NCBI GenBank assembly: GCA_035477595.1
Contig: DATIKM010000201.1
Coordinates: 1 to 16,711 of the forward strand
Source: DATIKM01 sp035477595
GTDB taxonomy: Bacteria; Armatimonadota; Chthonomonadetes; Chthonomonadales; CAJBBX01
Length of the DNA stretch: 16,711 bases
Reading direction: 5' to 3'
The notes beneath the pieces are model-generated. The model was not told the DNA's origin. It saw only the letters and a list, made by a program, of their open reading frames with translations, and ran no database searches. The position numbers were made by a program, and so were the translations under genes. Position 1 is the stretch's first letter; each line of letters opens with the position of its first letter. Positions 1-7,345 of the stretch are shown one piece after another.

Positions 1-405
1 AGCGTGCTGGCCCAGCGCGCGCAGGGCTCCGCCCGGGCGTCGACCTTGCGGGACATGTACTCCATCAGCGAGAAAGAGCGCCGCACCATCGCGCGCGCGT
101 CCCGCAGGTCACCCACCACGCCCGCCGCCATCGCCTGGACCAGCACGTTGCCGATCGCGGTAGCCTCGATCGGCCCGACAAGCACGCGAGGGCCGGTGCA
201 GTCGGCAGTTGCCTGGCAGAGCAGGCGGTTCTGGCTGCCGCCGCCGATGAGGCGCACCGCCTCGATCCGCTTGCCCGAGACCTCCTCCAGCCGCTTGATC
301 ACCCAGCGGCACTTCATGGCCAGGCTCTCCACGATGCAGCGCACGGTGACGGCCACGCCGTCCGGCGCATTCCGCCCTGTGCGGCGGCAAGAGGCACGGC
401 GATGG
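1..405 (-). pseudogene. Truncated C-terminal fragment of a second rhamnulokinase gene
   Basis: Read on the minus strand, this stretch encodes a protein matching the C-terminal ~130 residues of the intact rhamnulokinase at 1207-2688, from about its residue 360 to near its end. It keeps the nucleotide-binding motif LIGGGSQNRLLCQATADCTG and the tail motif RAMVRRSFSL. The frame is unbroken, and by eye I counted roughly 25 mismatches over about 370 aligned bases. Similarity stops near 388-405. The N-terminal sugar-binding half, the start codon and a ribosome binding site are absent, so it cannot make an active kinase. The reading frame stays open beyond the match to an in-frame ATG at 437-435, so a short polypeptide is possible. 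The gene's stop codon would lie just outside the left edge. The intact copy is the probable parent or sister. Confidence 0.82.
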
Positions 406-827
406 CGCCCGGCGGTTGAAACGGCGGCCCACCACATCGCGTAGTTAACCTTTGCCGTATCCACGGTGGCCGCCCCGGTCGGCAATCCGCGGAGGCAGGC
501 TCCGTCCCCAGTCCGCAGTCTCTACCGCCGAGGCAACCAACGACACCGGTAAGCGCGCTGGGACCGCAACCGCCCCGAGTGGTTCTGCCGGCGCGACCTG
601 CGCGGGAGCCGGACGCGTGGCTCGGCGGAACCAACCGTTGGGCCGCGGCGTCTCCCTACTGCGTGCGTCAGCCCATCGTCCCGGAGGAGGGGGCGCAGGT
701 CGCCCGGCCGTCGCTTCCCGGTCCTTCGATCAGGTGCGCGGTACGTCCATATGTGGTAATTGTAGTCTTGCGCGCTCTGGCCTGGTGGCGACGCCATCGA
801 CCGGTGCAGCGCGGAGGGATGTATTCG
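406..827. other. Gene-free stretch upstream of the small envelope protein gene
   Basis: No convincing gene is seen on either strand; overlapping open frames lack start signals and recognisable protein character. Two things stand out. An imperfect inverted repeat pairs GCGGCCCACC (424-433) with GGTGGCCGC (465-473), just beyond the rhaB-fragment breakpoint. A locally AT-rich patch at 746-770, including CATATG and TAATTG, sits about 60-80 bases before the start at 828. It is the likeliest promoter region for that gene, although no good -35/-10 pair can be named. Confidence 0.4.
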
Positions 828-1199
828 ATGAAGGGCTCACTGTGGGGCACGCTCGCGCTGGGAGGCGTCCTCCTGATGGGGTGCGTGGGTCGGGTGGGCG
901 CTCAACTACCATATGCGCACGGGCCCCTGACCGGCTCGCTGGTCTCCTACTCCTTCACTGCGGAGCGGCACTTTCCGTGGTCCTCTCCGCCGGCGGACCC
1001 GGACAGTGAGGAACGGCAGAACGAGTGGATGCTCTTGCTACTGTTCGGCGGCGCGCTTGTGGGGTTGATGAGTGGCGGTGGATGTCCGTGCGTGCCGGAG
1101 CCTGAGCATCCCGTCGTGTCCGAGTCGGCGCACGTCGCCACCGTGGCGGGGCTCGCCGTCGCGGGGCTGCTGTTCGGCTGGCGTCGCAAGCGCAGCTGA
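828..1199 (+). CDS. Small predicted envelope protein with lipobox-like leader and C-terminal anchor
   Basis: A 123-residue protein of no recognised family. The ATG at 828 was chosen because GGAGG at 813-817 lies 10 bases upstream; the ATG at 819 is only one base from it. The leader is hydrophobic (about residues 5-18) and ends in LMGC at 16-19, a possible lipobox for lipidation at Cys19. Alternatively, a signal peptidase could cut after GRVGA. A second hydrophobic stretch (MLLLLFGGALVGLM) lies mid-protein. The C-terminus has VPEP, then about a dozen residues, then a hydrophobic helix and the basic end GWRRKRS. This recalls PEP-CTERM sorting signals, but the spacing between VPEP and the helix is longer than usual. 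It converges on rhaB, with only seven bases between the stop codons, and lies between the rhaB repeats. Function is unknown. Reality as a gene is supported by start context and codon bias. Confidence 0.62.
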   Translation: MKGSLWGTLALGGVLLMGCVGRVGAQLPYAHGPLTGSLVSYSFTAERHFPWSSPPADPDSEERQNEWMLLLLFGGALVGLMSGGGCPCVPEPEHPVVSESAHVATVAGLAVAGLLFGWRRKRS

Positions 1200-1206
1200 C
1201 GCTGGC

Positions 1207-2688
1207 TCAGACGAGCGTGCTGGTGAAGCGCGCGTAGGGCTCCGCCCAGGCATCCACCTCGCGGGGCATGTACTCGATCAGCGAGAAAGAGCGCCGCACC
1301 ATCGCGCGCGCGTCCCGCAGGTCACCCACCACGCCCGCCGCCATCGCCTGGACCAGCACGTTGCCGATCGCGGTAGCCTCGATCGGCCCGGCAAGCACGC
1401 GAAGGCCGGTGCAGTCGGCAGTTGCCTGGCAGAGCAGGCGGTTCTGGCTGCCGCCGCCGATCAGGTGCACCGTCTCGATCCGCTTGCCCGAGACGTCCTC
1501 CAGCCGCTCGATCACCCAGCGGTACTTCATGGCCAGGCTTTCCACGATGCAGCGCACAGTCGCGGCCACGCCGCCCGGCGCCTGCTGCCCTGTGCGGCGG
1601 CAGACGGCGTCGATGGCGGCAGGCATGTCAGGCGGGTTCAGGAAGCCGGGGTCGTCGGGGTCGACGATCGCGGCGAAGGGCCTGGCCGATGCGGACAGCG
1701 TGGCGAGCTCCTCGTAGGAGTAGGAGCTTCCCGCCCTCTCCCATGCGCGCCGGCACTGCTGCAGAATCCATAGCCCCATCACGTTGCGCAGCAGGCGGAA
1801 CGTGCCGTTCACCCCGCCCTCGTTCGTCAGGTTGTAGGCGAGCGACTTCGGCGTGATGACGGGCGCCGGCGCCTCCAGGCCCACCAGCGACCAGGTGCCG
1901 CAGCTGATGTAGGCCCACCCGGCGTCGCCCTCGGCCGGCGCCGCCGCGACCGCGGAGCCCGTGTCGTGGGTGGCGGGCGCGATGACCATCGTGTCGCCTG
2001 CGCCGGTCTCCTCGCGCACTGTGGGGTGGAGTGGGCCGAGCCGGGTGCCCGGCGGCACGATCTCGCCCAGGAAGTGGTGCGGGATCCCCAGCCGGTCCAG
2101 CATCCCGCGAGCCCAGTCGCCCGCCCGAGGGTCGTAGCACTGCGTCGTGGTGGCGTTCGTGAACTCCACCGCCTTGCACCCCGTGAGCCAGAAGTGGAGG
2201 AGGTCCGGCGTCATCAGGAAGGTGCGCGCCTGCTCCAGCAGCGGCGAGCCGGACAGGCGCATCGCCATTAGTTGGTAGAGCGAGTTGAGCTGCATCACCT
2301 GGATGCCGGTGGCGTTGTAGACATCCTCGCGCGGCACGATGGCGAAGGTCTTCTCCACGACCCCGTCAGTGCGGTGGTCGCGGTAGTGGTAGGGCAGGCC
2401 CAGCAGATCGTCGTTCGCGTCCAGCAGGGCGAAGTCGACCCCCCAGGTGTCGATGCCGATCCCGTCGAGGTCCGCTCCCTTCTCGCGCACGCACCTGGCG
2501 AGCCCGGACTTGATCTCGGCGAACAGGCGCAGGGTGTCCCAATGGAAGCGGTGGAGCACGCGCTGCGGCTCGTTGGGGAAGCGGTGGACGACGTCGAGCT
2601 CGAGCCTGCCGCCGTCGATCGTTCCGAGAACGGCGCGTCCGCTCTCGGCGCCCAGATCGAAGGTAAGGAACCGTCCGCTGTCCGCCAT
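1207..2688 (-). CDS. rhaB: Rhamnulokinase (L-rhamnulose kinase)
   Basis: A cytoplasmic FGGY-family sugar kinase that phosphorylates L-rhamnulose to L-rhamnulose 1-phosphate with ATP, the second step of L-rhamnose breakdown. The 493 residues match the usual family length. FDLGAESGR near residue 10 is the N-terminal phosphate-binding signature with Asp11. IGIDTWGVDF and PYHYRDHRT are typical of RhaB. THDTGSAV contains Asp242, matching the catalytic-base position. SCGTWSLVG, NEGGVNGTFRLLRN and LIGGGSQNRLLCQ form the C-terminal ATP-binding half. The start is supported by AAGGAG (CTCCTT at 2701-2706 on plus), about 12 bases upstream. Rhamnose isomerase and rhamnulose-1-phosphate aldolase genes are not in the window, so they would have to be elsewhere. 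Its 3' third is duplicated at the left edge. Confidence 0.96.
   Translation of the reverse strand: MADSGRFLTFDLGAESGRAVLGTIDGGRLELDVVHRFPNEPQRVLHRFHWDTLRLFAEIKSGLARCVREKGADLDGIGIDTWGVDFALLDANDDLLGLPYHYRDHRTDGVVEKTFAIVPREDVYNATGIQVMQLNSLYQLMAMRLSGSPLLEQARTFLMTPDLLHFWLTGCKAVEFTNATTTQCYDPRAGDWARGMLDRLGIPHHFLGEIVPPGTRLGPLHPTVREETGAGDTMVIAPATHDTGSAVAAAPAEGDAGWAYISCGTWSLVGLEAPAPVITPKSLAYNLTNEGGVNGTFRLLRNVMGLWILQQCRRAWERAGSSYSYEELATLSASARPFAAIVDPDDPGFLNPPDMPAAIDAVCRRTGQQAPGGVAATVRCIVESLAMKYRWVIERLEDVSGKRIETVHLIGGGSQNRLLCQATADCTGLRVLAGPIEATAIGNVLVQAMAAGVVGDLRDARAMVRRSFSLIEYMPREVDAWAEPYARFTSTLV
1214..1601 (+). repeat. Second copy of a ~390-bp direct repeat (partner 1-388)
   Basis: Bases 1-388 align with 1214-1601 in the same orientation at a constant offset of 1213. 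The only gap appears at the far end, near 389-395. This copy is the 3' part of intact rhaB; the partner is the rhaB fragment. Divergence is highest in the first 60 bases, which encode the protein C-terminus, and low in the middle. The repeat brackets about 825 bp holding one small gene. That is consistent with tandem duplication followed by loss of the 5' part of one copy, or with replacement of that part by new DNA. Confidence 0.85.
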
Positions 2689-2727
2689 GGCTCTGCGCGC
2701 CTCCTTCCGATGGCTCCGTCATGCGCC

Positions 2728-2741
2728 CGCCTGCGCAGGCG
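2728..2741. promoter_or_regulatory. 14-bp perfect palindrome upstream of rhaB
   Basis: CGCCTGCGCAGGCG is a perfect two-fold palindrome about 40 bases upstream of the rhaB start, in the 283-bp gap between rhaB and the divergent DUF4185-like gene. A sugar-responsive repressor site would be plausible here, and the central CG is seen in LacI-family operators. However, no second copy was noticed and palindromes arise easily in GC-rich DNA. The rest of the gap (2689-2971) shows no gene. A weak -10-like CATAAT lies at 2882-2887, facing the plus-strand gene. Confidence 0.3.
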
Positions 2742-2971
2742 CACTTCGACGGCGGCGCCCCGATTCCTGCCCGAGGGGCTGAGTCGCGAGCTGCTGGCCT
2801 CGGCGCCGCCCCCGTGCTGCTCCACGGCGACCTCACGGGAGAAAGCGGGCGGCATCGATGCAGGGAGGGGCGGCAGAGCGGCATAATGTGCGGTGACGAG
2901 CACCGTGTGGCGGGAGCCGGGAGGCGAGCCCGCCGTGCGGCAAGACCGTTGCACCGAAGGAGTCACCCATC

Positions 2972-4045
2972 GTGCTGATCGCCGCCGCCCTCTGGGCCAT
3001 CGCGCCCGTGCAGGAAGCCGCGCCGCGCATCGTCACCGTGCGAACCCGAGGGCTGCTCTTCACCGACAACCAGGCCGGCGTGAGCGGCGTCGACGCCGGC
3101 TACTCCATCCCGGTTGGCCAGCGAGTGCTCTGGCTCTTCGGCGACGTCTTCCTACAGCACCCCACCGATCCCGACCGCCGCTGGGTGGGCGGCCACAGCA
3201 ACGCCGCGCTCGTCACGCCGCGCGGCCGCGGCCTCGAACCACTGCGGCGCGGACGCTTTGTGACCGACCCGGCGACCGGGATCGCCGTACAGGTCATCCC
3301 TAACCGGCCCGGCGAGGGTGTCGAGACGCGCCTGTGGCCCCTCGCGGGATGGCACGACGCCGCGAACCGCCGCATCTACCTCTTCTGGTCGCGCATCCGA
3401 ACCACGGGCAGCGGCCCGCTCGACTTCCGCCTCGAGGGCAACGGCCTGGCACAGGCGGACGCGGGTGACCTGGATCGCGTCCGGTTCGAACGCCTGCCCT
3501 CGCCGGAGGGCGGCGACGTGTGGTGGCCTCCCGACGGCCCCGTGATGGGCGCCGCGCTGGCCGAGGATCGGCGAGCGGGGTGGCTCTGGGTTATCGGCGA
3601 GCGGCAGCGCGCAGGGAGGAAGGAGGCGGTCATTGCGCGCGTGCGCCCGGACCGGATCGCGGACCGCTCCGCGTACGAGTATTACGCTGGCCCGCCGGAA
3701 GCGCCGCGCTGGAGCTCCTCCCCGGCTGATGCGGCGCCCATCGAGGGGCTGGGGGACTTCAGCGAGGCCTCGCTCTCGTGGAACGCCTACCTCGGCGGCT
3801 GGCTCGTGACCCACTCGGTGGGGATCGAGGAGCGCGTGCGCCTCAGCCTGGCGGCCGCGCCTTGGGGCCCCTACCGGCCGATCGGCGAGATCGGCGCGCG
3901 CCACCAGGCCTTCGCGCGCGCCTTCAGCTACGCGGGCAAGGAGCATCCACATATGGCGGAGCAAGGGGGACGCGTCGTCTACGTGACCTTCGTCGACAGC
4001 AACCGCTACTGGCTGCACCTCCTTGAGGTTACGCTGGCCCGCTAG
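2972..4045 (+). CDS. Predicted secreted beta-propeller-like protein, DUF4185 type
   Basis: A 357-residue protein that looks like the DUF4185 group, whose members are extracellular and related to five-bladed propeller carbohydrate-active proteins. The evidence is RVLWLFGDVFL near residue 53 followed by GGHSNAALVTP, a family-like pairing. Later come blade-like segments such as SEASLSWNAYLGGWLV, and the C-terminal YVTFVDSNRYWLHLLEVTL. The start is a GTG at 2972, supported by AAGGAG at 2957-2962, nine bases upstream; no ATG is suitably placed. The first residues (MLIAAALWAIAPVQEA) are hydrophobic but lack a basic N-region, so the signal peptide is weak. It is divergent from rhaB and could share its regulatory gap. 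No catalytic residues can be assigned. A role in binding or cleaving a sugar polymer is inferred only. Confidence 0.75.
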   Translation: MLIAAALWAIAPVQEAAPRIVTVRTRGLLFTDNQAGVSGVDAGYSIPVGQRVLWLFGDVFLQHPTDPDRRWVGGHSNAALVTPRGRGLEPLRRGRFVTDPATGIAVQVIPNRPGEGVETRLWPLAGWHDAANRRIYLFWSRIRTTGSGPLDFRLEGNGLAQADAGDLDRVRFERLPSPEGGDVWWPPDGPVMGAALAEDRRAGWLWVIGERQRAGRKEAVIARVRPDRIADRSAYEYYAGPPEAPRWSSSPADAAPIEGLGDFSEASLSWNAYLGGWLVTHSVGIEERVRLSLAAAPWGPYRPIGEIGARHQAFARAFSYAGKEHPHMAEQGGRVVYVTFVDSNRYWLHLLEVTLAR

Positions 4046-4061
4046 CACCTGCGACAGGGCC

Positions 4062-4091
4062 GCCGCCCGGCCCGACGCGGCGCCGGGCGGC
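4062..4091. terminator. Hairpin between convergent genes, likely bidirectional terminator
   Basis: GCCGCCCGGC (4062-4071) and GCCGGGCGGC (4082-4091) form a perfect 10-bp stem with a 10-base loop. It sits in the 59-bp gap between two convergent stop codons. There is no T run on either side, so a classical intrinsic terminator is not demonstrated. Placement between converging genes is the main support. Confidence 0.5.
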
Positions 4092-4104
4092 TCGCTCCGC
4101 GCGT

Positions 4105-4875
4105 CTACGTGTCGGCCAGGCCCCCAGGCACGCCGGACATGTCGCAGGGGAGCCAGTACGTCTGCACTCCGTTGCGCGAAACGCCGGGGATGGCGGACCG
4201 CCGCGAGTGCCACTTCGCGTGGCCATCGACGAAGCTGACGTTGAACCCATCGGAATGGCGCGCGTCCGCCGCGAAGTTCACCCAGTCGAAGACCCCCGGC
4301 GGTACCGGGCAGTCTGGATAGGCTGGCGCGCCGCCCCACGGCGTGTACTTCGAGTCGTAGAACATCGTCGTGTTGGCCGGCTCGCCCACCTCCGCGAGCG
4401 TGAGGCATGGGTCCGCGCCGGAGAGGCCGGGCGGGATGGACGGATCCTGGAACACGGCGAAGTTCATGGCGTAGGAGGCATACCGGAACGCACCCGCCGA
4501 GCGGAGGCCGATCGCCTGCAGGATGGCGGTGAAGTCGATGCCGGGCCGGTGCGATGGGCACACCAGAATGCCCGTGTTCCTCATGTAGGGCGCGACCGCC
4601 TCGAAGACCGTGAATACGCGGTCACCCGAGCCCGGGACGAGCACCGGGTTGTCGAGGCTGTAAGCGCTCTGGGGAAACGTCTCGTCGTAGTCCTGGACGT
4701 ACATCAGCGTCGAGAGGGCGAACTGCTTCGTGTTAGAGAGGCACGATGCGGCGCGGGCCTTCTCGCGTGCCTGGGCGAACACGGGGAACAGGATAGCCGC
4801 CAGGATGGCGATGATGGCGATGGCCACGAGCAACTCGATGAGCGTGAACGCCTGTCGCTCACGGGAGGCGCACAT
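4105..4875 (-). CDS. Type II/IV pseudopilin-like secreted protein with H-X9-DG-type C-terminal motif
   Basis: A 256-residue protein with a prepilin N-terminal domain: short basic leader MCASRERQA, then FTLIELLVAIAIIAILAAI and FPVFAQAREKAR. Cleavage before Phe10 would put the conserved Glu at mature position 5 (Glu14). The residue before the cut is Ala rather than the usual Gly. The globular part contains CLSNTKQ, YVQDYDE and, near the end, SFVDGHAKWHSRR (Asp217-Gly218), typical of the large DUF1559-like families expanded in Armatimonadota and Planctomycetota. Such genomes carry many copies, usually not tied to a pilus operon. It probably acts as an exported minor pilin-like or surface protein; its exact role is unknown. 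The start is supported by AAGGAGGT, four bases before the ATG. It stands alone, converging on the DUF4185-like gene. Confidence 0.9.
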   Translation of the reverse strand: MCASRERQAFTLIELLVAIAIIAILAAILFPVFAQAREKARAASCLSNTKQFALSTLMYVQDYDETFPQSAYSLDNPVLVPGSGDRVFTVFEAVAPYMRNTGILVCPSHRPGIDFTAILQAIGLRSAGAFRYASYAMNFAVFQDPSIPPGLSGADPCLTLAEVGEPANTTMFYDSKYTPWGGAPAYPDCPVPPGVFDWVNFAADARHSDGFNVSFVDGHAKWHSRRSAIPGVSRNGVQTYWLPCDMSGVPGGLADT

Positions 4876-4951
4876 GCCGACCTCCTTGGTCGAAGGGTGA
4901 GGCGCACGTCACCGGGTCTCCGAGCGCGCCGCCTGCGCGCATCGTGGGGGG

Positions 4952-4981
4952 ATCGCGTTGAGCCCGTGTCAAGATCGCGAT
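4952..4981 (-). promoter_or_regulatory. Dyad element with TTGACA upstream of the pseudopilin gene
   Basis: ATCGCGTTGA (4952-4961) faces TCAA (4969-4972) and CGCGAT (4976-4981), an interrupted inverted repeat with a seven-base centre and a three-base bulge. On the minus strand, bases 4972-4967 read TTGACA, a consensus -35 hexamer pointing toward the pseudopilin gene, whose start lies about 90 bases downstream. No good -10 follows at 16-18 bases, so this is a possible operator or promoter only. Nothing gene-like is seen in the rest of the 235-bp gap (4876-5110). Confidence 0.3.
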
Positions 4982-5110
4982 ACCGGCTCGTTAAGCGTGC
5001 GGTGCGCCGCATGTCTGGCCGGGCTTGCCGCCCGGACGGCTTCCACGAGGAGTGAACGACGGAGGCGGCATCGCAGGCGGCGAGCTGCGTGCTCCCTGCG
5101 GTCGCGCCGG

Positions 5111-7345
5111 TCAGGCGCCCGACACGATGCGGTCAACCACGATCTGCCGGAACTCGGGCGAGAGGCTGGCGAAGTAGGCGCTGAACCCGGTCACGCGCAC
5201 CACCAGGTCCGGGTGCTTGCTCGGGTCCCGGTGGGCCTCGAGGACCTGCTCCCGATTGAGCACGTTCATGTTGATCTGCGTGCCGCCGAGCGCGAAGTGG
5301 GTCCGGATGAGCGCCGAGACCCTCGCGATGCCCTCCGGGTCGCGCCCCACGCCGGGGTCCAGGTCCAGTTGCAGCGGGGCAGTGTTGCCCCAGCCCGGCT
5401 GTACGGCGGCGACCGCCACCGCCAGCGCGGTGGGCGCGCTGTCGCGGCGGAACCCGGGGTCAGGGTTAGGTCCGTGCGAGATCGGGCTGCCGGCGCGGCG
5501 GCCGTTTGGGGTGGCGCCGATCCCGCGGCCCATGTCGATCATGCTCGCCCACGAGAAGAGGCCCGGGATCATGTTGTGGCCGTCGGGCGTGGGCCTCTCC
5601 TTGACCAGGTCGGCGAACAGCCGCGCGATACGGACGGCGTACTCGTCGGAGACCGTGCCGCCGCAGCCGAACCGCGGCCCGCGCTTCATCAGCGTGCGCG
5701 CACGCTCGCCCTCCTCCCCGTCCCAGTCGGACTCGAGGAGGCGCCGCAGCTCCGCCCAGGTGAGCCGTCCCTCCTCCTCGATCCACCGCGCGCACGCGCC
5801 GAAGGAGTCAGCCACGGTGGCGAGCGCCGCCCCGTCCACGCAGAGGTTCACGTGGTCCACGCCTCCCGCGGCGGCGTCCAGCCCCCGCTCGATCGTACCG
5901 TGGCACAGGAGGTCGAGGACGAGCTCCGGGAAGACGTCGCCAATGTGCCGCAGGTGGAAGTCGAGCCCCTCGGCGGTGACCTCGACAGCCCGCCGCAGGT
6001 GCGCCGTGAAGCGCTCCCACAGCTCGGCCAACGAAGGCGACGCGGGGCCCTCGAGCATCTCGCGTAGGGCTACCTCGAAAACGGCCGCCAGGTTCACCTT
6101 CACCAGGTCGTTCATGGCGTACTCGGCGCCGGGCAGCGCCAGCCAGTGGCAACCCGAGTAGGCGCGCCGCCGGGCGAGCTCGAGCGGGTAGCCGTTGCGG
6201 GCGAACCCCTCTGCCGTTCGGTCGACGCCGAGGAACTTGGGCACTCCCAGGCGATCCTCGAACAGGACCTCGACCCCTCGGCGCAGCAGCCCCGGATCGA
6301 TCCCCTCGCCCACGCAGACGCCGAGGTTGGCCGGAACCCTCAGGCGGTGCGCCGCCTCCAGAACCAGGTAGGAGACGGGGTTCGTTGCATCCCCTCCTCC
6401 CTCGTCCGGTCCGCCGAGCTGAATGTAGCCGGTGTCGCGCAGGAGCAGGCACGCGATGTGGAACGCCGCCTCTTCGTCGGTCAGCGTGCCGGCCGCCCGG
6501 TCGCGCTCGTAGAGGGGCCGCAGGAGCGCGTCCAGCCGGCCGACGGCGCCGCTGCCGTTGAACATGCGCGCAGCCACCAGGTACCACAGCAGCCACTGGC
6601 AGGCTTCGCGGAAGGTTGCGGGCGGCTCGCTCACCAGCCGCTCGTTCATCGTGGCGATCTCCTCCAGGTTGCGCCGCGCCTCCTCCCGCTGCTCGGCACG
6701 GGCCATCGCGCGCGCTGCCGACGCGTGCCGGGCGATCCAGTCCTGCATCCCGAGGACGACATCGGCGAGGCCGGCGTAGAGGTCGGCGGCGCGCGGCGCG
6801 TTGGCCTCGCGGAACGCGGCGATCTTCTGGAGAAGCCCGCCCCAGCCGAGCTCGAGGCCGATGGCGAGGTCGGGGCAGAAGTGCTGGGTGGCGCCGATCC
6901 CGGTGACGATCTTGTACTTCCGCTGCTCCTCATGCAGGTGGTCGTAACGCAGGTCGGGGTTCCAGTGGGGCGCGCGGTAGGACAGGAAGTTCGCCATGGT
7001 GGCCCCCGCGAGCGAGGAGGCGGGGTCGAGGTAGGTCGGGTGCCGCTCAAGCAGCACGCGGAACGCGCGGCCGACCGCCGCGGGCCCGAAGAACCCGCCG
7101 CTGGGGTGGTTGGGCTCGATCGGAATGTCGCTGAGCCGCACGTCGGTGATCGGCACGCCGGAGCCGCTCATCGCCCTGACGACCTCGCGATGCTCGGGGG
7201 GCGGCAGCACGAGGCCCCAGTCGTCGTGGTTCATCGTGCCGATGACCCGCCACTTCTCGGCGGTGTGCGCGAGCTTGGCCTCGCGCAGCGCCTCGTAGCG
7301 GGACTTCAGCGTGAATGGAGGGGACGTGAATGGGGCCGTCGTCAT
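5111..7345 (-). CDS. Glycyl radical enzyme, pyruvate formate-lyase-like, of unknown substrate
   Basis: A 744-residue cytoplasmic protein of the glycyl radical enzyme superfamily (pyruvate formate-lyase, diol dehydratases, decarboxylases, C-S lyases). The C-terminal radical domain is intact: THFALGGTQINMNVL, PDLVVRVTGFSAYF with radical Gly720, then LSPEFRQIVVDRI. The active-site cysteine is in YSGCHWLALPGAEY (Cys399). Characterised diol dehydratases, decarboxylases and CutC-type lyases have GCxE, and pyruvate formate-lyase has two adjacent cysteines. This protein has neither, so its chemistry cannot be predicted from them. The ATG at 7345 was chosen because AGGAGG lies five bases upstream; the frame runs open a further 160 codons, but that part is low-complexity with no family similarity. 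Length is close to that of pyruvate formate-lyase. Activity needs a radical-SAM activase, which is not in the window. Divergent from the M16-dapB pair. Confidence 0.9.
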   Translation of the reverse strand: MTTAPFTSPPFTLKSRYEALREAKLAHTAEKWRVIGTMNHDDWGLVLPPPEHREVVRAMSGSGVPITDVRLSDIPIEPNHPSGGFFGPAAVGRAFRVLLERHPTYLDPASSLAGATMANFLSYRAPHWNPDLRYDHLHEEQRKYKIVTGIGATQHFCPDLAIGLELGWGGLLQKIAAFREANAPRAADLYAGLADVVLGMQDWIARHASAARAMARAEQREEARRNLEEIATMNERLVSEPPATFREACQWLLWYLVAARMFNGSGAVGRLDALLRPLYERDRAAGTLTDEEAAFHIACLLLRDTGYIQLGGPDEGGGDATNPVSYLVLEAAHRLRVPANLGVCVGEGIDPGLLRRGVEVLFEDRLGVPKFLGVDRTAEGFARNGYPLELARRRAYSGCHWLALPGAEYAMNDLVKVNLAAVFEVALREMLEGPASPSLAELWERFTAHLRRAVEVTAEGLDFHLRHIGDVFPELVLDLLCHGTIERGLDAAAGGVDHVNLCVDGAALATVADSFGACARWIEEEGRLTWAELRRLLESDWDGEEGERARTLMKRGPRFGCGGTVSDEYAVRIARLFADLVKERPTPDGHNMIPGLFSWASMIDMGRGIGATPNGRRAGSPISHGPNPDPGFRRDSAPTALAVAVAAVQPGWGNTAPLQLDLDPGVGRDPEGIARVSALIRTHFALGGTQINMNVLNREQVLEAHRDPSKHPDLVVRVTGFSAYFASLSPEFRQIVVDRIVSGA

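Noticed and set aside
452..1009. 185-codon plus-strand frame overlapping the small envelope gene
   Set aside because: It lacks a ribosome binding site, its residues look random (Arg/Gly/Ala-rich), and it conflicts with the better-supported frame at 828-1199.
1..1199. Insertion sequence between the rhaB repeats
   Set aside because: No transposase-like protein, terminal inverted repeats or target-site duplication could be found. The direct repeats are gene sequence, not element ends.
3152..4561. 469-codon minus-strand open frame
   Set aside because: It crosses the DUF4185-like gene antisense and overlaps the pseudopilin gene in another frame. Composition is Arg/Ala-rich with no motif; it is a GC-driven shadow.
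5019..5035. Small hairpin CCGGGC/GCCCGG between the glycyl radical enzyme and pseudopilin genes
   Set aside because: Only six pairs, no T run, and such palindromes are frequent at this base composition.
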